This document shows positions 27,981-37,718 of a DNA stretch of 64,000 nt, one piece after another (the stretch's first letter is position 1; each line of letters opens with the position of its first letter). The DNA lies in NCBI RefSeq assembly GCF_014635325.1, contig NZ_BMCT01000011.1, forward strand, positions 109,489 through 173,488, read 5' to 3'. A program made the translations under genes and the position numbers. The notes below the pieces were generated by a model. The model saw only the letters and a list, made by a program, of their open reading frames with translations. It had not been told where the DNA came from and made no database searches. Source of the stretch: Azorhizobium oxalatiphilum (GTDB lineage Bacteria > Pseudomonadota > Alphaproteobacteria > Rhizobiales > Xanthobacteraceae).

Positions 27981-29765
27981 TCAGGTCTCCACCAGCGGCT
28001 TATCCACTGTTTCGCTCGGCGCGAGGAACTGGGCACGGGCCAGCTGGGCGAAGCGCCCACCGAGCCGTACCAGTTCGTCGAATGTGCCGGCCTCGATGAT
28101 GCGGCCCTGCTCGAACACAAGAATGCGATCCGCATCCTTCACGGTGGCGAGGCGGTGGGCGATCACGAAAGTGGTGCGGCCCTTCATTACCTCGTCCAGC
28201 GCCGCCTGCACCTTCTGTTCGGTGGAGGCGTCCAGCGCGCTGGTGGCCTCGTCGAGGATCAGGATGGGCGGATCCTTCAGCAGAGCGCGGGCGATGGACA
28301 GGCGCTGGCGCTCGCCGCCGGAAAGCGAGCGGCCGCGCTCGCCCACCATGGCCTTCAGGCCCATGGGATTGCGCTCCACCAGCTCCCACGCCTGCGCCCG
28401 CTCCAGCGCGAGCTTCAGCTCGGCTTCCGTGGCGTCCGGCTTTCCGACCCGGAGATTGTCCTCGATGGTGCGGTTGAACAGCATGGCCTCCTGAAACACC
28501 ACGCCGATCTGGTGGCGCAGGGAGGCGAGCGTGACGTCGCGGATGTCGGTGTTGTCGATGCGCACCGCGCCCGACTGCGGGTCGAAGACGCGATGCAGCA
28601 GCGTCAGGGCCGTGGATTTGCCCGCGCCCGTGGAGCCCACCAGCGCGATGGTTTCGCCCGGCGCGGCGTGGAACGACACGTCCGCCAGCGCGCTGCGCTT
28701 GCCGTCATAGGAGAAGGAGACGGTCTCGAAGCGCACATCGCCCTTCACGTCCGCGAGCGTCTTCGCGCCCGGCCGGTCGCGTACCTGCCCCACCGTATCC
28801 AGCACCTCGAAGAACTGGGCGAGGCCCGGCGCCGACATGACGAGGCGGTTGATGAAGCCCACCGTGCTGTCGAGCTTGCCGATGAGCATGGTGGCGAAAC
28901 CCACATAGGTGACGATGTCGCCGATGGCCGCCAGCCCGTGGATATAGAGCCACGTGCCGATGAGCAGGATGGCAAGGATGGTCAGGGTGGTCGCCGCCCG
29001 TGTCGCCATGGACACCAGGGCCCACCACGACAGCACCGGGATCTGCGCCGCCAGCACCTGCCCGGCGGTGTCCTTCAGCCCGCGCACCTCGGCTTCGATG
29101 CGGGTGTAGCTCTGCACGAGGGCGACGTTGCCCAGTGCATCCGTGGCGTGCTCGGCCAGACTGGCGTGGTGCTCCTCCACCTCGCGCTGGAGCGCCTCCG
29201 TGCGGCGCATGACATAGCCGGTGACGAAGCCGAACACGGCCATCAGCACCACCAGCACAAGGCCGAGGCGCCAGTTGATCCAGATGCCCACCGGCACCAG
29301 CACGATCAGCGAGACGATGGCCGCGCAGTCCTCGCGGAAGAAGGACAGCCACATGCCCCACAGGGCATCCGTGCCCTGAAGCATGATCTTCAGCAGGCGG
29401 CCGGAATGGGTCTCGCCATGGAAGGAGAGGGGGAGCTGGAGCACATGCTCGAAATATTCGGTCAGCACGCCCAGCCGGCGACGATGGGCGAGGCGATCCG
29501 CATGCAGCGAGACGAGCACGCCGGCCACGATATTGAACAGGCCGAAGGCGACCCAGCCGCCCAGCAGGGGCGCCAGCTCGCCATACTCCGGCAGGCGGCC
29601 GCTACCCTGTGAGCCAGCCAACGCATCGATGATGCGGCCGAACAGGATAGGCTCGGCGAACTGCGCCAGCGCGAGGGCAAGATTGCCCACCGCCAGCGCG
29701 ATGCCGACCTTTGCCTGCGGGCCGAGCAGCGCGAGGGCGCGGGCATAGATGGCGAGGAGGTTCAT
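27981..29765 (-). CDS. ndvA: Cyclic beta-1,2-glucan ABC exporter
   Basis: A 594-residue half-transporter with an N-terminal six-helix membrane domain and a C-terminal ATPase: Walker [10 protein letters not shown], signature [10 protein letters not shown], Walker [13 protein letters not shown]. The opening YARALALLG and [14 protein letters not shown] match the NdvA/ChvA subfamily, which exports cyclic beta-1,2-glucan to the periplasm for osmotic adaptation and host interaction in rhizobia and relatives. The glucan synthase NdvB is not in the window. It has a GGAGACGGC binding site and is monocistronic. Confidence 0.88.
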   Translation of the reverse strand: MNLLAIYARALALLGPQAKVGIALAVGNLALALAQFAEPILFGRIIDALAGSQGSGRLPEYGELAPLLGGWVAFGLFNIVAGVLVSLHADRLAHRRRLGVLTEYFEHVLQLPLSFHGETHSGRLLKIMLQGTDALWGMWLSFFREDCAAIVSLIVLVPVGIWINWRLGLVLVVLMAVFGFVTGYVMRRTEALQREVEEHHASLAEHATDALGNVALVQSYTRIEAEVRGLKDTAGQVLAAQIPVLSWWALVSMATRAATTLTILAILLIGTWLYIHGLAAIGDIVTYVGFATMLIGKLDSTVGFINRLVMSAPGLAQFFEVLDTVGQVRDRPGAKTLADVKGDVRFETVSFSYDGKRSALADVSFHAAPGETIALVGSTGAGKSTALTLLHRVFDPQSGAVRIDNTDIRDVTLASLRHQIGVVFQEAMLFNRTIEDNLRVGKPDATEAELKLALERAQAWELVERNPMGLKAMVGERGRSLSGGERQRLSIARALLKDPPILILDEATSALDASTEQKVQAALDEVMKGRTTFVIAHRLATVKDADRILVFEQGRIIEAGTFDELVRLGGRFAQLARAQFLAPSETVDKPLVET

Positions 29766-29969
29766 GCCGTCTCCGGGGCCTTAAGCGCGCGGCAGCCGGG
29801 GACGCCGCCGATGGACGTGTCCAGCAAGCCGCATCGCCGGGAGCATGGCAAGAGCTTGTGATGCGGTATCCTCCGGCCGCGCGCATGGTCGGCCTTGATG
29901 CGGTCCACGTCATTGCGCATGAAGGATAAAACGCGGCTCAAGCAGCCCACGCGCCAGCCCGGAGACGTC

Positions 29970-31079
29970 ATGAGCGACCCGCACCCTTCCTCGCCGCCTT
30001 CCGGGGCCAAGCGCATCCTGATCAGCCTTGATGATCTCGATGCGGCGGTCGTGGCGGGGGTGATCGGCCGACCGCAGGCCGATGCGCTCTGGGCCTATCT
30101 CGGCGGGCGGCCGGCCTTCGCGCCGAATGGTCTGGAGACGCCGCGCTTCAGCTTCGGCCACACGCTCTATTATTTCGGCGGCCTGCTGGCCATTGCCGCC
30201 ATGACCCTGTTCATGACCCTCAGCTGGGACGTGCTGGGGCCATGGGGCATCGCGGTGCTGGCCGTGCTCTATGCCATCGCCTGCTGGATCGCGGCTGAAA
30301 CGCTGCTGAAGCGCGGCCTTTCCATTCCTGCCGGGCTGCTGGGGGCGCTGGCGGTCTGTCTGGTGCCGCTGGCGACCTGGGCCATCCAGCACGCGCTGGG
30401 GCTCTGGCCGGAATTGTCCGGCGGGGTCTCGGGTGCCCGCTACAGCCAGTATCACCAATGGGTGGATGCCCGCTGGCTGACGCTGGAGGTGACGACGCTC
30501 ATCATCGGCGGGCTGATGCTCTGGCGTCTGCCCTTGCCCTTCATGGTCATGCCGCTGGCCGTCACGCTCTGGTACATGAGTATGGATTTCGCCCGCGTCG
30601 GGCAGGGGCAGGACGTGTGGGACTGGGATTGGGACCATGCCCGCCATGTGTCGCTGCTGTTCGGCATCGGCATGTGCGTGGTGGCCGGCGGGCTCGACAT
30701 CTACCGGCGGCGGCGCGGCACGGCGGATTTCTCCACCTGGCTCTATCTCTTCGGCGGCATCGCCGCCTGGACGGGGCTGACCTTCAGCGGCGCCGGCAAC
30801 GAGTTCGGGCGTCTGGGCTATGCGTTGCTCAATGCCGGTCTGGTGCTGTTCGGCGCGGCCATCGGGCGGCGCATCTTCACCGTGCTGGGCGCGTTCGGGA
30901 TCGCCACCTATCTCGGCTATCTGGCGTTCGATCTGTTCCAGGACAGCCTCCTGTTCCCGTTGGCCCTCAGCCTGCTCGGGCTCGGCATCGTGGCCATCGG
31001 CATCTGGTGGCAGCGGCACGAGGAGGCCATCCATCGCCGCCTGTCCGCTATCCTGCCCTCCGTTTCGCGGGGCGCCTGA
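29970..31079 (+). CDS. DUF2157-like polytopic membrane protein
   Basis: A 369-residue protein with a soluble N-terminal region of about 70 residues (ISLDDLDAAVVAGVIGRPQADALWAYL, a DUF2157-like opening) and about ten transmembrane helices. Function unknown. The ATG at 29970 is chosen because GGAG lies seven bases upstream; a frame extending to 29895 has none. The LysR gene begins 17 bases after its stop, so they may be co-transcribed. Confidence 0.8.
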   Translation: MSDPHPSSPPSGAKRILISLDDLDAAVVAGVIGRPQADALWAYLGGRPAFAPNGLETPRFSFGHTLYYFGGLLAIAAMTLFMTLSWDVLGPWGIAVLAVLYAIACWIAAETLLKRGLSIPAGLLGALAVCLVPLATWAIQHALGLWPELSGGVSGARYSQYHQWVDARWLTLEVTTLIIGGLMLWRLPLPFMVMPLAVTLWYMSMDFARVGQGQDVWDWDWDHARHVSLLFGIGMCVVAGGLDIYRRRRGTADFSTWLYLFGGIAAWTGLTFSGAGNEFGRLGYALLNAGLVLFGAAIGRRIFTVLGAFGIATYLGYLAFDLFQDSLLFPLALSLLGLGIVAIGIWWQRHEEAIHRRLSAILPSVSRGA

Positions 31080-31096
31080 GCCATGGAGCGGCGGTG

Positions 31097-32005
31097 ATGG
31101 AGCGTCTTGGCCCGGAACGCATGTTCGTGGCGGTGCTGGACAGCGGCAGCTTCGCCGCCGCCGCCGAGCGGCTCGGCACCAGCAGCGGGCAGGCGTCCAA
31201 GCTTGTCTCCAAGCTGGAGGCGGACGTGGGCGTGCAGCTCATCAAGCGCACCACCCGCGCGCTGGCGGCCACCGAGGTGGGGCAGGCCTATTACGAGCGC
31301 CTGAAGCAGCTCATCGACGAGTTCGACGCGCTGGATGCCTCCGTGCGCAACGCCTCAGGCGCCCCTGCCGGCCGGCTGCGCCTCACCGCGCCGAAATCCT
31401 TCGGCACCATCCAGCTCGCGCCGCTGCTGATCGACTTCGCCCGTGCCTTTCCCGACATCCAGCTCGACGTGAACTTCACCGACCGGGTGGTGAACGTGGT
31501 GGACGAGGGGTTCGATGCCGCCATCCGCATCGGCAAGCCCGGCGACAGCAGCCTGATCGCCCGAAGGCTGTGCGATGCCCGCATCGTTCTGGTGGCGGCG
31601 AAGGCCTATCTGGAGGCGCGCGGCACGCCGCAGAGCCCCGCCGACCTGCTGGCGCATGACTGCATCATCGACACCAATTTCCGCGATCCCTTCAACTGGC
31701 AGTTCGGCATGGGGGAGGCGGCCACGAGCGTGCAGGTGACGGGTCGCATCCGTTTCTCCGACGGCGAAGCCTGCCTTGCGGCGGCGGAAGCGGGGCTCGG
31801 CGTCGCCCGCCTGCCCAGCTTCATCGCCGGCCCCCGCCTGAAGGCGGGCGCGCTGGTGCCGCTCCTCCGCACGCAGGAGCATGAACGTCATGCGGTCTAT
31901 GCCCTCTATCCGCCGGGCCGGCATCTCGCCCTGAAAGTGCGGGCGCTGGTGGATTTCCTCGCGACCTGCTTCCGGGGCACGCCGGAGTGGGACAAGGGCT
32001 GGTAG
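31097..32005 (+). CDS. LysR-family transcriptional regulator
   Basis: A 302-residue LysR protein with an N-terminal helix-turn-helix (about 5-60: FVAVLDSGSFAAAAERLG, SKLVSKLEADVGVQL) and a C-terminal substrate domain. It belongs to the group usually next to quinone-detoxification genes and is followed on the same strand by doxX, a VOC dioxygenase and a glutathionyl-hydroquinone reductase. A palindrome of the T-N11-A type lies four bases after its stop, in front of doxX, and is the likely binding site. Confidence 0.9.
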   Translation: MERLGPERMFVAVLDSGSFAAAAERLGTSSGQASKLVSKLEADVGVQLIKRTTRALAATEVGQAYYERLKQLIDEFDALDASVRNASGAPAGRLRLTAPKSFGTIQLAPLLIDFARAFPDIQLDVNFTDRVVNVVDEGFDAAIRIGKPGDSSLIARRLCDARIVLVAAKAYLEARGTPQSPADLLAHDCIIDTNFRDPFNWQFGMGEAATSVQVTGRIRFSDGEACLAAAEAGLGVARLPSFIAGPRLKAGALVPLLRTQEHERHAVYALYPPGRHLALKVRALVDFLATCFRGTPEWDKGW

Positions 32006-32008
32006 GGT

Positions 32009-32025
32009 CTATTTCTTCCAAATAG
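32009..32025. promoter_or_regulatory. Likely LysR operator in front of doxX
   Basis: CTATTT, five bases, AAATAG: a perfect palindrome with the T-N11-A spacing of LysR sites, in a locally AT-rich stretch, 52 bases upstream of the doxX start. Confidence 0.5.
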
Positions 32026-32076
32026 GAAGGAAACATCTCCGGTTGTCCTACTTAATCGTGCAGCAGGAAGGGGCGC

Positions 32077-32535
32077 ATGGTGCCGGCCATCGACGCACCC
32101 TCACTGCGAGACACTGCAATGACCGACACCAAGACCGCCCCTTACGCCGCGCTTGTGCTGCGGCTCGCCCTCGGCATCCTCTTCCTGGCCCATGCGGGCC
32201 TGAAGATCTTCGTCTTCACCCCCGCCGGCACCGCCGCCTTCTTCGGCTCGCTCGGCCTGCCGGGCTGGTTCGCTTATGTCACCATCGTCTGGGAAGTGGT
32301 CGGCGCGCTGGCCCTGATCCTCGGGGTGTGGCCCCGCCTGTTCGCGGTGATCTTGATCCCGGTCCTGCTGGGCGCCATCTTCACCGTGCACGGTGCGGCC
32401 GGCTTCTTCTTCACCAATCCCAAGGGTGGCTGGGAGTTTCCGGCGTTCTGGATCGTCGGCCTGATCGCGCTTGCGCTGACGGGTGACGGTGCCTTCGCCC
32501 TCAAGCCCACCCCCATCGGCAAGGCTGCGCGCTGA
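32077..32535 (+). CDS. DoxX-family membrane protein
   Basis: A 152-residue inner-membrane protein with four helices, beginning YAALVLRLALGILFLAHAGLK as usual in DoxX proteins. The family is tied to thiol/quinone redox homeostasis. The ATG at 32077 is preceded by a strong AGGAAGGGG site; the ATG at 32119 lies closer to the first helix but has a poor site, so either could be used. First gene of the LysR-linked quinone-defence group. Confidence 0.85.
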   Translation: MVPAIDAPSLRDTAMTDTKTAPYAALVLRLALGILFLAHAGLKIFVFTPAGTAAFFGSLGLPGWFAYVTIVWEVVGALALILGVWPRLFAVILIPVLLGAIFTVHGAAGFFFTNPKGGWEFPAFWIVGLIALALTGDGAFALKPTPIGKAAR

Positions 32536-32587
32536 CCGCCTGTCCGCTGACTATCTGCCCGTCTGACACGGGTCAGGGAGACGTATC

Positions 32588-33439
32588 ATGACCACCACCG
32601 CACAGCTCGCCGCTCCGGATGCCGCCTCCGCCCTCGCCATGGGCCGGGTCGTGCTGACCGTGAACGACCTCGATCAGGTCGCCGCCTTCTACGAGACGGC
32701 GGTGGGGCTCCACCGCCTGAAGGGCGACGGGGAAAGCGTCGAGCTGGGCGCGGGTGGCACGGTGCTGCTCGAACTGCGGCGGGATGCCCATGCCCGCCGC
32801 AGGTCCCCCAAGGAGGCGGGCCTGTTCCACACCGCCTTCCTGCTGCCCACGCGCGGCGATCTCGCCCGCTGGACCGATCATGCCATCGACAGCCACACGC
32901 CCGTGGTGGGCTCATCCGACCATGCGGTCAGCGAGGCGATCTACCTCTCGGACCCCGAGGGCAACGGCGTGGAGATCTATGCCGACCGCCCGGCGTCCGA
33001 ATGGGTTTGGCAGGATGGACAAGTGACCATGGTCACGGAGGAACTGAACTTCGAGAACCTGCTGACCACCGCCCTCGACGGCAAGTGGCAGGGCTTTCCG
33101 GAGGGCTCCCGCGTCGGCCATGTGCATCTGCAGGTGGGGGCGCTGGCCCCCGCCGAGGCTTTCTATGCCGGCATCCTCGGCTTTGACATCACCTGCCGCT
33201 ATCCCGGCGGCACCTTCTATGCCGCCAATGGCTATCACCATCATCTGGCGACCAACATCTGGAACAGCCGGGGCGCGCCGCTGCGGGAGTTCCCTTCCAC
33301 CGGCCTCGCCGAGGTGGTGATCGAGGTTGGTCCCGAGCGGCTCGCCGCCATGCAGGCTCGCGCCGCCGGCAAGCCGGGGCCGTCCGGCTTTTCGGTCAAG
33401 GATCCATGGGGCACGCCCATCCTTCTTACCGGCCTGTGA
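32588..33439 (+). CDS. VOC-family ring-cleaving dioxygenase (CatE/MhqE-like)
   Basis: A 283-residue protein with two vicinal-oxygen-chelate modules: first MGRVVLTVNDLDQVAAFY, second RVGHVHLQVGALAPAEAFY. Metal ligands are likely the histidines in GLFHTAFLL and VGHVHLQV and the glutamates in GVEIYAD and VVIEV. It resembles catechol/hydroquinone dioxygenases induced by quinones. Located 52 bases after doxX with a GGGAGACG binding site, it should remove hydroquinones together with the following glutathionyl-hydroquinone reductase. Confidence 0.87.
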   Translation: MTTTAQLAAPDAASALAMGRVVLTVNDLDQVAAFYETAVGLHRLKGDGESVELGAGGTVLLELRRDAHARRRSPKEAGLFHTAFLLPTRGDLARWTDHAIDSHTPVVGSSDHAVSEAIYLSDPEGNGVEIYADRPASEWVWQDGQVTMVTEELNFENLLTTALDGKWQGFPEGSRVGHVHLQVGALAPAEAFYAGILGFDITCRYPGGTFYAANGYHHHLATNIWNSRGAPLREFPSTGLAEVVIEVGPERLAAMQARAAGKPGPSGFSVKDPWGTPILLTGL

Positions 33440-33472
33440 GGCCTGAGGCAGAGGGTCAAGCGTTACGTAACT

Positions 33473-33621
33473 CCCTCTCCCGCTTGCGGGGGAGGGTTGG
33501 GGAGGGGGCCGCGCGCAGCGCGGAGACGGGCACCGCCCGCCTGCCATCGCTATGCCGGTGATTTCCTGCCCTTCTTCCCGGTCTGCCCCCTCCCTATCCC
33601 TCCCCCGCAAGCGGGAGAGGG
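33473..33621. repeat. CCCTCTCCCGC-type palindromic element, copy 2
   Basis: A 149-base element with inverted ends: CCCTCTCCCGCTTGCGGG followed by GGAGGGTTGGGGAGGGGGC on the left (to 33509) and the reverse on the right (33585-33621). About 75 bases lie between. It has the same boundary design as the element at 2521-2732, and both lie between co-directional genes. Confidence 0.75.
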
Positions 33622-33672
33622 AACCTGTTGCGCTTGCAGCCGATACCCAAAACAACCCCGAGGAAGATCGCC

Positions 33673-34638
33673 ATGCTCGTCGATGGGAAATGGACCGCCA
33701 ACTGGCAGCCGGTGCAGGCCAGCGACGCGAAGGGCGGCTTCGTGCGGCAGATCTCCGGCTTCCGCAGTTTTGTGACCCCGGACGGCGCCGCCGGGCCGAC
33801 CGGGCAAAGCGGCTTCAGGGCGGAGGCGGGGCGCTACCATCTCTATGTGGCGCTCATCTGCCCCTGGGCCTCGCGCACCCTCATCGCCCGCAAGCTCAAG
33901 GGGCTGGAGGAGGTGGTGTCGGTCTCCGTGGTGGAGCCGGCGCTGACCGATGAAGGCTGGCGCTTCGGCGATTATCCGGGCGCGGATCGCGACACGCTGA
34001 ACGGCGCCACCTACATGCACGAGATCTATACCCGCGCCGATCCGCACTACACCGGACGCGCCACCGTGCCCGTGCTGTGGGACAAGCAGACCGGCACCAT
34101 CGTGAACAACGAATCCGCCGATATCCTGCGCATCTTCAATTCCGGCTTCGGCGGACTGGCGAGCGACGCGTTCGATCTGTATCCGGCGGATCTGGCTCCC
34201 GCCATCGACGCGCTGAACGACCACATCTATCCGCGCCTCAACAATGGCGTCTATCGCGCCGGCTTCGCCACCACGCAGGTCGCCTATGAGGAGGCCTTCG
34301 CCGATGTGTTCGGCGTGCTGGGCGAGCTGGAAGAGCGGCTGGCGGGCTCCGGTCCCTTCCTGTTCGGTGAGCGTTTCACGGAGACGGACATCCGTGCCTT
34401 CGTAACCCTGATCCGCTTCGATGCGGCCTATCATGGCCTGTTCAAGTGCAATCAGCGCCAGATCTCCAGCTATCCGGCGCTCACAGCTTTCCTGAAGCGC
34501 GTACTGGCACTTCCCGGCGTGCGGGAGACGGTGAACATCGACCACATCAAGCGTGGCTATTATTCCATGAAGACGCTGAACCCGGCCGGTCTTGTGCCGG
34601 TGGGGCCGGACCTTTCGGACTTGTTCGGCGCGGCCTGA
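33673..34638 (+). CDS. Glutathionyl-hydroquinone reductase (Xi-class GST)
   Basis: A 321-residue glutathione transferase of the Xi class. It carries the catalytic cysteine in LICPWASRT, the glutathione-site segment TVPVLWDKQTGTIVNNES and a C-terminal helical domain. Such enzymes reduce glutathionyl-hydroquinones using glutathione, recycling quinone adducts. The ATG at 33673 follows GAGGAAG and is chosen over a frame starting at 33628. It is separated from the VOC gene by a palindromic element but is probably part of the same defence function. Confidence 0.9.
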   Translation: MLVDGKWTANWQPVQASDAKGGFVRQISGFRSFVTPDGAAGPTGQSGFRAEAGRYHLYVALICPWASRTLIARKLKGLEEVVSVSVVEPALTDEGWRFGDYPGADRDTLNGATYMHEIYTRADPHYTGRATVPVLWDKQTGTIVNNESADILRIFNSGFGGLASDAFDLYPADLAPAIDALNDHIYPRLNNGVYRAGFATTQVAYEEAFADVFGVLGELEERLAGSGPFLFGERFTETDIRAFVTLIRFDAAYHGLFKCNQRQISSYPALTAFLKRVLALPGVRETVNIDHIKRGYYSMKTLNPAGLVPVGPDLSDLFGAA

Positions 34639-34773
34639 GACGCGCCTTCGGTTGTCGGGCAACACGCAGGAGTTGCTTTCCCTTTCCGTCCGTGGCTGCT
34701 GTCTTGACCGCAGAACGGTAGCGTTTGAAGGGGAAGGGGACTGCTGTGCCCGATGCCCCGAAGGAGTTGCGCC

Positions 34774-36048
34774 TTGGCGAATGAGAACACTGGACACTTG
34801 ACCGCCGTGGGCGCCGCCGTCAGCGCGGAGCGCGTGGTCGGCTGGCAGCGCCGCATGGACGCCATCGGCGCCACGGCCAATGGCGGCGTCCATCGCCTCG
34901 CCCTCGGCGACACCGATCTGGAGGCCCGCGCGGCCCTGATCGAATGGGCGCAGGCGCGCGGCTATGACGTCTCCACCGATGCGGTGGCAAATCTCTTCAT
35001 CACCCGCGCCGGGCGCGATGCCGATGCCCCGCCCGTGCTGTGCGGCTCGCACACCGACAGCCAGCCTTATGCCGGCCGCTTCGATGGCATGTATGGCGTT
35101 CTCGCCGCCGTGGAGACGCTGCAAGCGCTCGACGACGCCGGTATCGAGACCGCCGTGCCGGTGACGGCGGTGGTGTGGACCGGCGAGGAGGGGGGCGCGC
35201 GTTATCCCGTGGGCACGCTCGGCTCATCCGCCTTCACCGGTCGCCGCACGCTGGACGAGACGCTGGGCTTCAAGGACGCGGACGGCATAACGCTCGGCGA
35301 GGCGGTCCGCGCCGCGGCACCCGGTATGGTTGGCCTGCGCCAGCGGCCGCTGGGCTTTCCCATCAAGGCCTATGTGGAGATCCACATCGAGCAGGGCCGC
35401 GTGCTGGAAGAGGCGGGCCTTGCCGTCGGTATCGTTTCCGGCATTCAGGGCATGCGCCGCATGGCCATCGAGGTTGTGGGTGCGGAAGCCCATTCCGGCA
35501 CCACGCCCCGCCGCCACCGGCGTGATGCCTTGCAGGATGCCATCGACATCATCACTGACCTGCGTGCCATGTGCATGGACGACGAGGATGCGATCCGCTT
35601 CACCGTGGGCAAGCTGAGCGTGTATCCGAACGCGGCTTCGGTGGTGCCGGGGCGTGTGAGCTTCGTGGTGGACCTGCGCCACACCGATCGCGACACGCTC
35701 GAGCGCCTCGTGGCCGCCTTCGCGGAGCGGGTGAAGGCCCACGCCGGCGCCTGCACCGCCACCGCGACAATGCTGGCGACCACCACCGATCCCCTCGACT
35801 TCGATGCCGGGCTGGTGGCGCAAGCGGAGGGCGTGGCGCAGGCGCTCGGCCTGCCCACCATGCAGCTCGTCTCTGGCGCCAACCACGATGCCGGCCCCAT
35901 TGCCGGCGTGTGCCCGCAGACTTTGATGCTGTTCATCCCCTGCCGGGACGGCGTCAGCCATAACGAGGCGGAGCATGCGGAGGACGAGCATCTCGTCGCC
36001 GGCACCCGCGTGCATGCCCAACTGGTTGCCGACCTCGCCAGCGCCTGA
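34774..36048 (+). CDS. M20-family Zn-dependent amidohydrolase (carbamoylase/allantoate type)
   Basis: A 424-residue hydrolase of the N-carbamoyl-amino-acid/allantoate amidohydrolase family. The first metal-binding segment is CGSHTDSQPYAG and the catalytic glutamates are in WTGEEGGARYP. A lid/dimerisation domain (about 210-330) and a final ligand histidine in VSHNEAEH complete the family pattern. The start is a TTG at 34774 with GAAGGAG eight bases upstream. It heads a group with a PxpA-like protein, an SDR and a CMD protein; its substrate is not apparent, but an N-carbamoyl or ureido compound is plausible. Confidence 0.87.
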   Translation: MANENTGHLTAVGAAVSAERVVGWQRRMDAIGATANGGVHRLALGDTDLEARAALIEWAQARGYDVSTDAVANLFITRAGRDADAPPVLCGSHTDSQPYAGRFDGMYGVLAAVETLQALDDAGIETAVPVTAVVWTGEEGGARYPVGTLGSSAFTGRRTLDETLGFKDADGITLGEAVRAAAPGMVGLRQRPLGFPIKAYVEIHIEQGRVLEEAGLAVGIVSGIQGMRRMAIEVVGAEAHSGTTPRRHRRDALQDAIDIITDLRAMCMDDEDAIRFTVGKLSVYPNAASVVPGRVSFVVDLRHTDRDTLERLVAAFAERVKAHAGACTATATMLATTTDPLDFDAGLVAQAEGVAQALGLPTMQLVSGANHDAGPIAGVCPQTLMLFIPCRDGVSHNEAEHAEDEHLVAGTRVHAQLVADLASA

Positions 36049-36099
36049 GCGCGGTCCTTTCGTCCTTCCCTTCCTCATCCGCCAGGAGGAGCATCCACA

Positions 36100-36924
36100 A
36101 TGCCTGAGATCGAACTGAACGCCGACATGGGCGAAGGCTATGGCGTCTGGGCGCTGCCCTCCATGCTGTGGGCGGCGGAGCTGGACCGGGGCGGTCCGCT
36201 CCAGCCGGCCGCCGACACCCCGGTGCCGGACGTGGTGCAGGTGATGCACGCCGTCTCCACCATCAATCTCGCCTGCGGCTTCCATGGCGGCGATCCCCTG
36301 CTCATGAAGCGCTACATCGCCGAAGCCAAGAAGGCCGGCTGCTCCGTGGGTGCGCATCCGTCCTATCCGGACCTCGCCGGCTTCGGGCTGCGCTACATGG
36401 ACATGACGAAAGAGGAGCTGATGGCCTGCATCCAGTATCAGCTTGCCGCCGTCGACGGCCTGCTGCGCATGGAGGGCATGGAACTGCACCATGTGAAGTT
36501 CCATGGCGCGCTCTACAATCGCGCGGTCAAGGATCCCGAGGTGGCCGCCGCCGCCGCCGAGGGCGTGGCGCGCTACAATCCCGACCTGCCGCTCTACGGC
36601 TTCCCCTTCTCCTGTCTGGAGGACGCGGCGAATGCCATCAGCCTTCCCTTCGTGCGCGAGGGCTTCTCTGACCGCGCCTATCATGCGGACGGTCGCCTCG
36701 TGGATCGCCGCCGGCCGGATGCCATGGTGCTCGACCCGAAGGAGGTGGCGGCCCGTGTCATCCGCATGGTGCAAGAGGGCGTGGTGCGCAGCATCGAGGG
36801 GGCCGACGTGCGCATCGACCCGCAGACGGTCTGCTTCCATGCGGATACCCCGCCGGTGATCGCCTTTTTGGAACACAGCCTCGGCGCCATGAAAGCCGGG
36901 GGCTGGTCGGTGGCGGGGCGCTGA
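36100..36924 (+). CDS. LamB/YcsF-family protein (PxpA-like)
   Basis: A 274-residue protein beginning with the LNADMGEGYG motif of the family, followed by NLACGFHGGDP and VGAHPSYPDLAGFG. PxpA works with PxpB and PxpC as an ATP-dependent 5-oxoprolinase; neither partner is here. It lies 51 bases after the M20 hydrolase with AGGAGG upstream, and the SDR follows after three bases. The isolated presence in a catabolic operon suggests it acts on another lactam or cyclic amide, which is inference. Confidence 0.88.
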   Translation: MPEIELNADMGEGYGVWALPSMLWAAELDRGGPLQPAADTPVPDVVQVMHAVSTINLACGFHGGDPLLMKRYIAEAKKAGCSVGAHPSYPDLAGFGLRYMDMTKEELMACIQYQLAAVDGLLRMEGMELHHVKFHGALYNRAVKDPEVAAAAAEGVARYNPDLPLYGFPFSCLEDAANAISLPFVREGFSDRAYHADGRLVDRRRPDAMVLDPKEVAARVIRMVQEGVVRSIEGADVRIDPQTVCFHADTPPVIAFLEHSLGAMKAGGWSVAGR

Positions 36925-36927
36925 GGA

Positions 36928-37674
36928 ATGGCGGCTGAGGAAAAGCCCAACCCGCTCCGCGTTGCCATCAGCGGGGCGGCGGGGGCCATCGGAGCGGCAA
37001 CCGCCCGTGTCTTCGCCGCACGGGGGGCTTCTCTCGTCCTGATCGATCGGGATGAAGCGGCTCTGTCCGGCCTGCGCCATGCGCTTGGTGAGGCGGTGGC
37101 GCAGGTGGTGGTCTGCGATCAGGCTGCCGGTGAGGAGACCGCCCGCGCGCTGCGCGAGATCGGCGTGGTGGACGTGTTCGTCAACAATGCCGGCGTGCTG
37201 CTGCGCAAGCCGCTGCTGGAGACGGACGATGACGACATCGCTCACGTGCTCAATGTGAACGTGGTGGGCGCCACCCGCATGGCCATCGGCATGGCCCGCG
37301 CCATGCGCGCGGCGGGCCGGCCGGGGGTGATCCTGAACGTCAGCTCCCATCAGGCCTTTGTGGGCGGGATGGGGCGCGGCATCTATTCCATGTCCAAGGC
37401 GGCACTAGTGCAGTTCACCCGCACGGCGGGTGCGGAATGGGCGCCCCACGGCATCCGCGTCATCGGTCTCGCGCCGGGGCCGGTGGGTTCGCCGCTGATG
37501 GACGACGTGATGGCCGATCCCGCGCGCCGCGAGGCGGTGCTCTCCCGCCTGCCACTCGGGCGGTTGATGACGCAGGAGGAAATCGCGGGCCTGATCCACG
37601 AGATGTGCAGCGGCAGGATGGCGTGCGTTATCGGCCAGACGCTCATCGCCGATGGCGGCGCGATGCTGTCCTGA
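36928..37674 (+). CDS. Short-chain dehydrogenase/reductase
   Basis: A 248-residue classical SDR: cofactor site SGAAGAIGAAT, NNAG in FVNNAGVLL, catalytic serine in NVSSHQAF and YxxxK in YSMSK. The C-terminal CSGRMACVIGQTLIADGG is typical. The aspartate at the end of the second strand (LIDRD) suggests NAD(H). The gene follows pxpA by three bases and must be co-translated with it. Substrate unknown. Confidence 0.9.
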   Translation: MAAEEKPNPLRVAISGAAGAIGAATARVFAARGASLVLIDRDEAALSGLRHALGEAVAQVVVCDQAAGEETARALREIGVVDVFVNNAGVLLRKPLLETDDDDIAHVLNVNVVGATRMAIGMARAMRAAGRPGVILNVSSHQAFVGGMGRGIYSMSKAALVQFTRTAGAEWAPHGIRVIGLAPGPVGSPLMDDVMADPARREAVLSRLPLGRLMTQEEIAGLIHEMCSGRMACVIGQTLIADGGAMLS

Positions 37675-37718
37675 TGCGACGGCGGTGCCTGTGACGAGGG
37701 GATGCCAAGGAGTGCACC

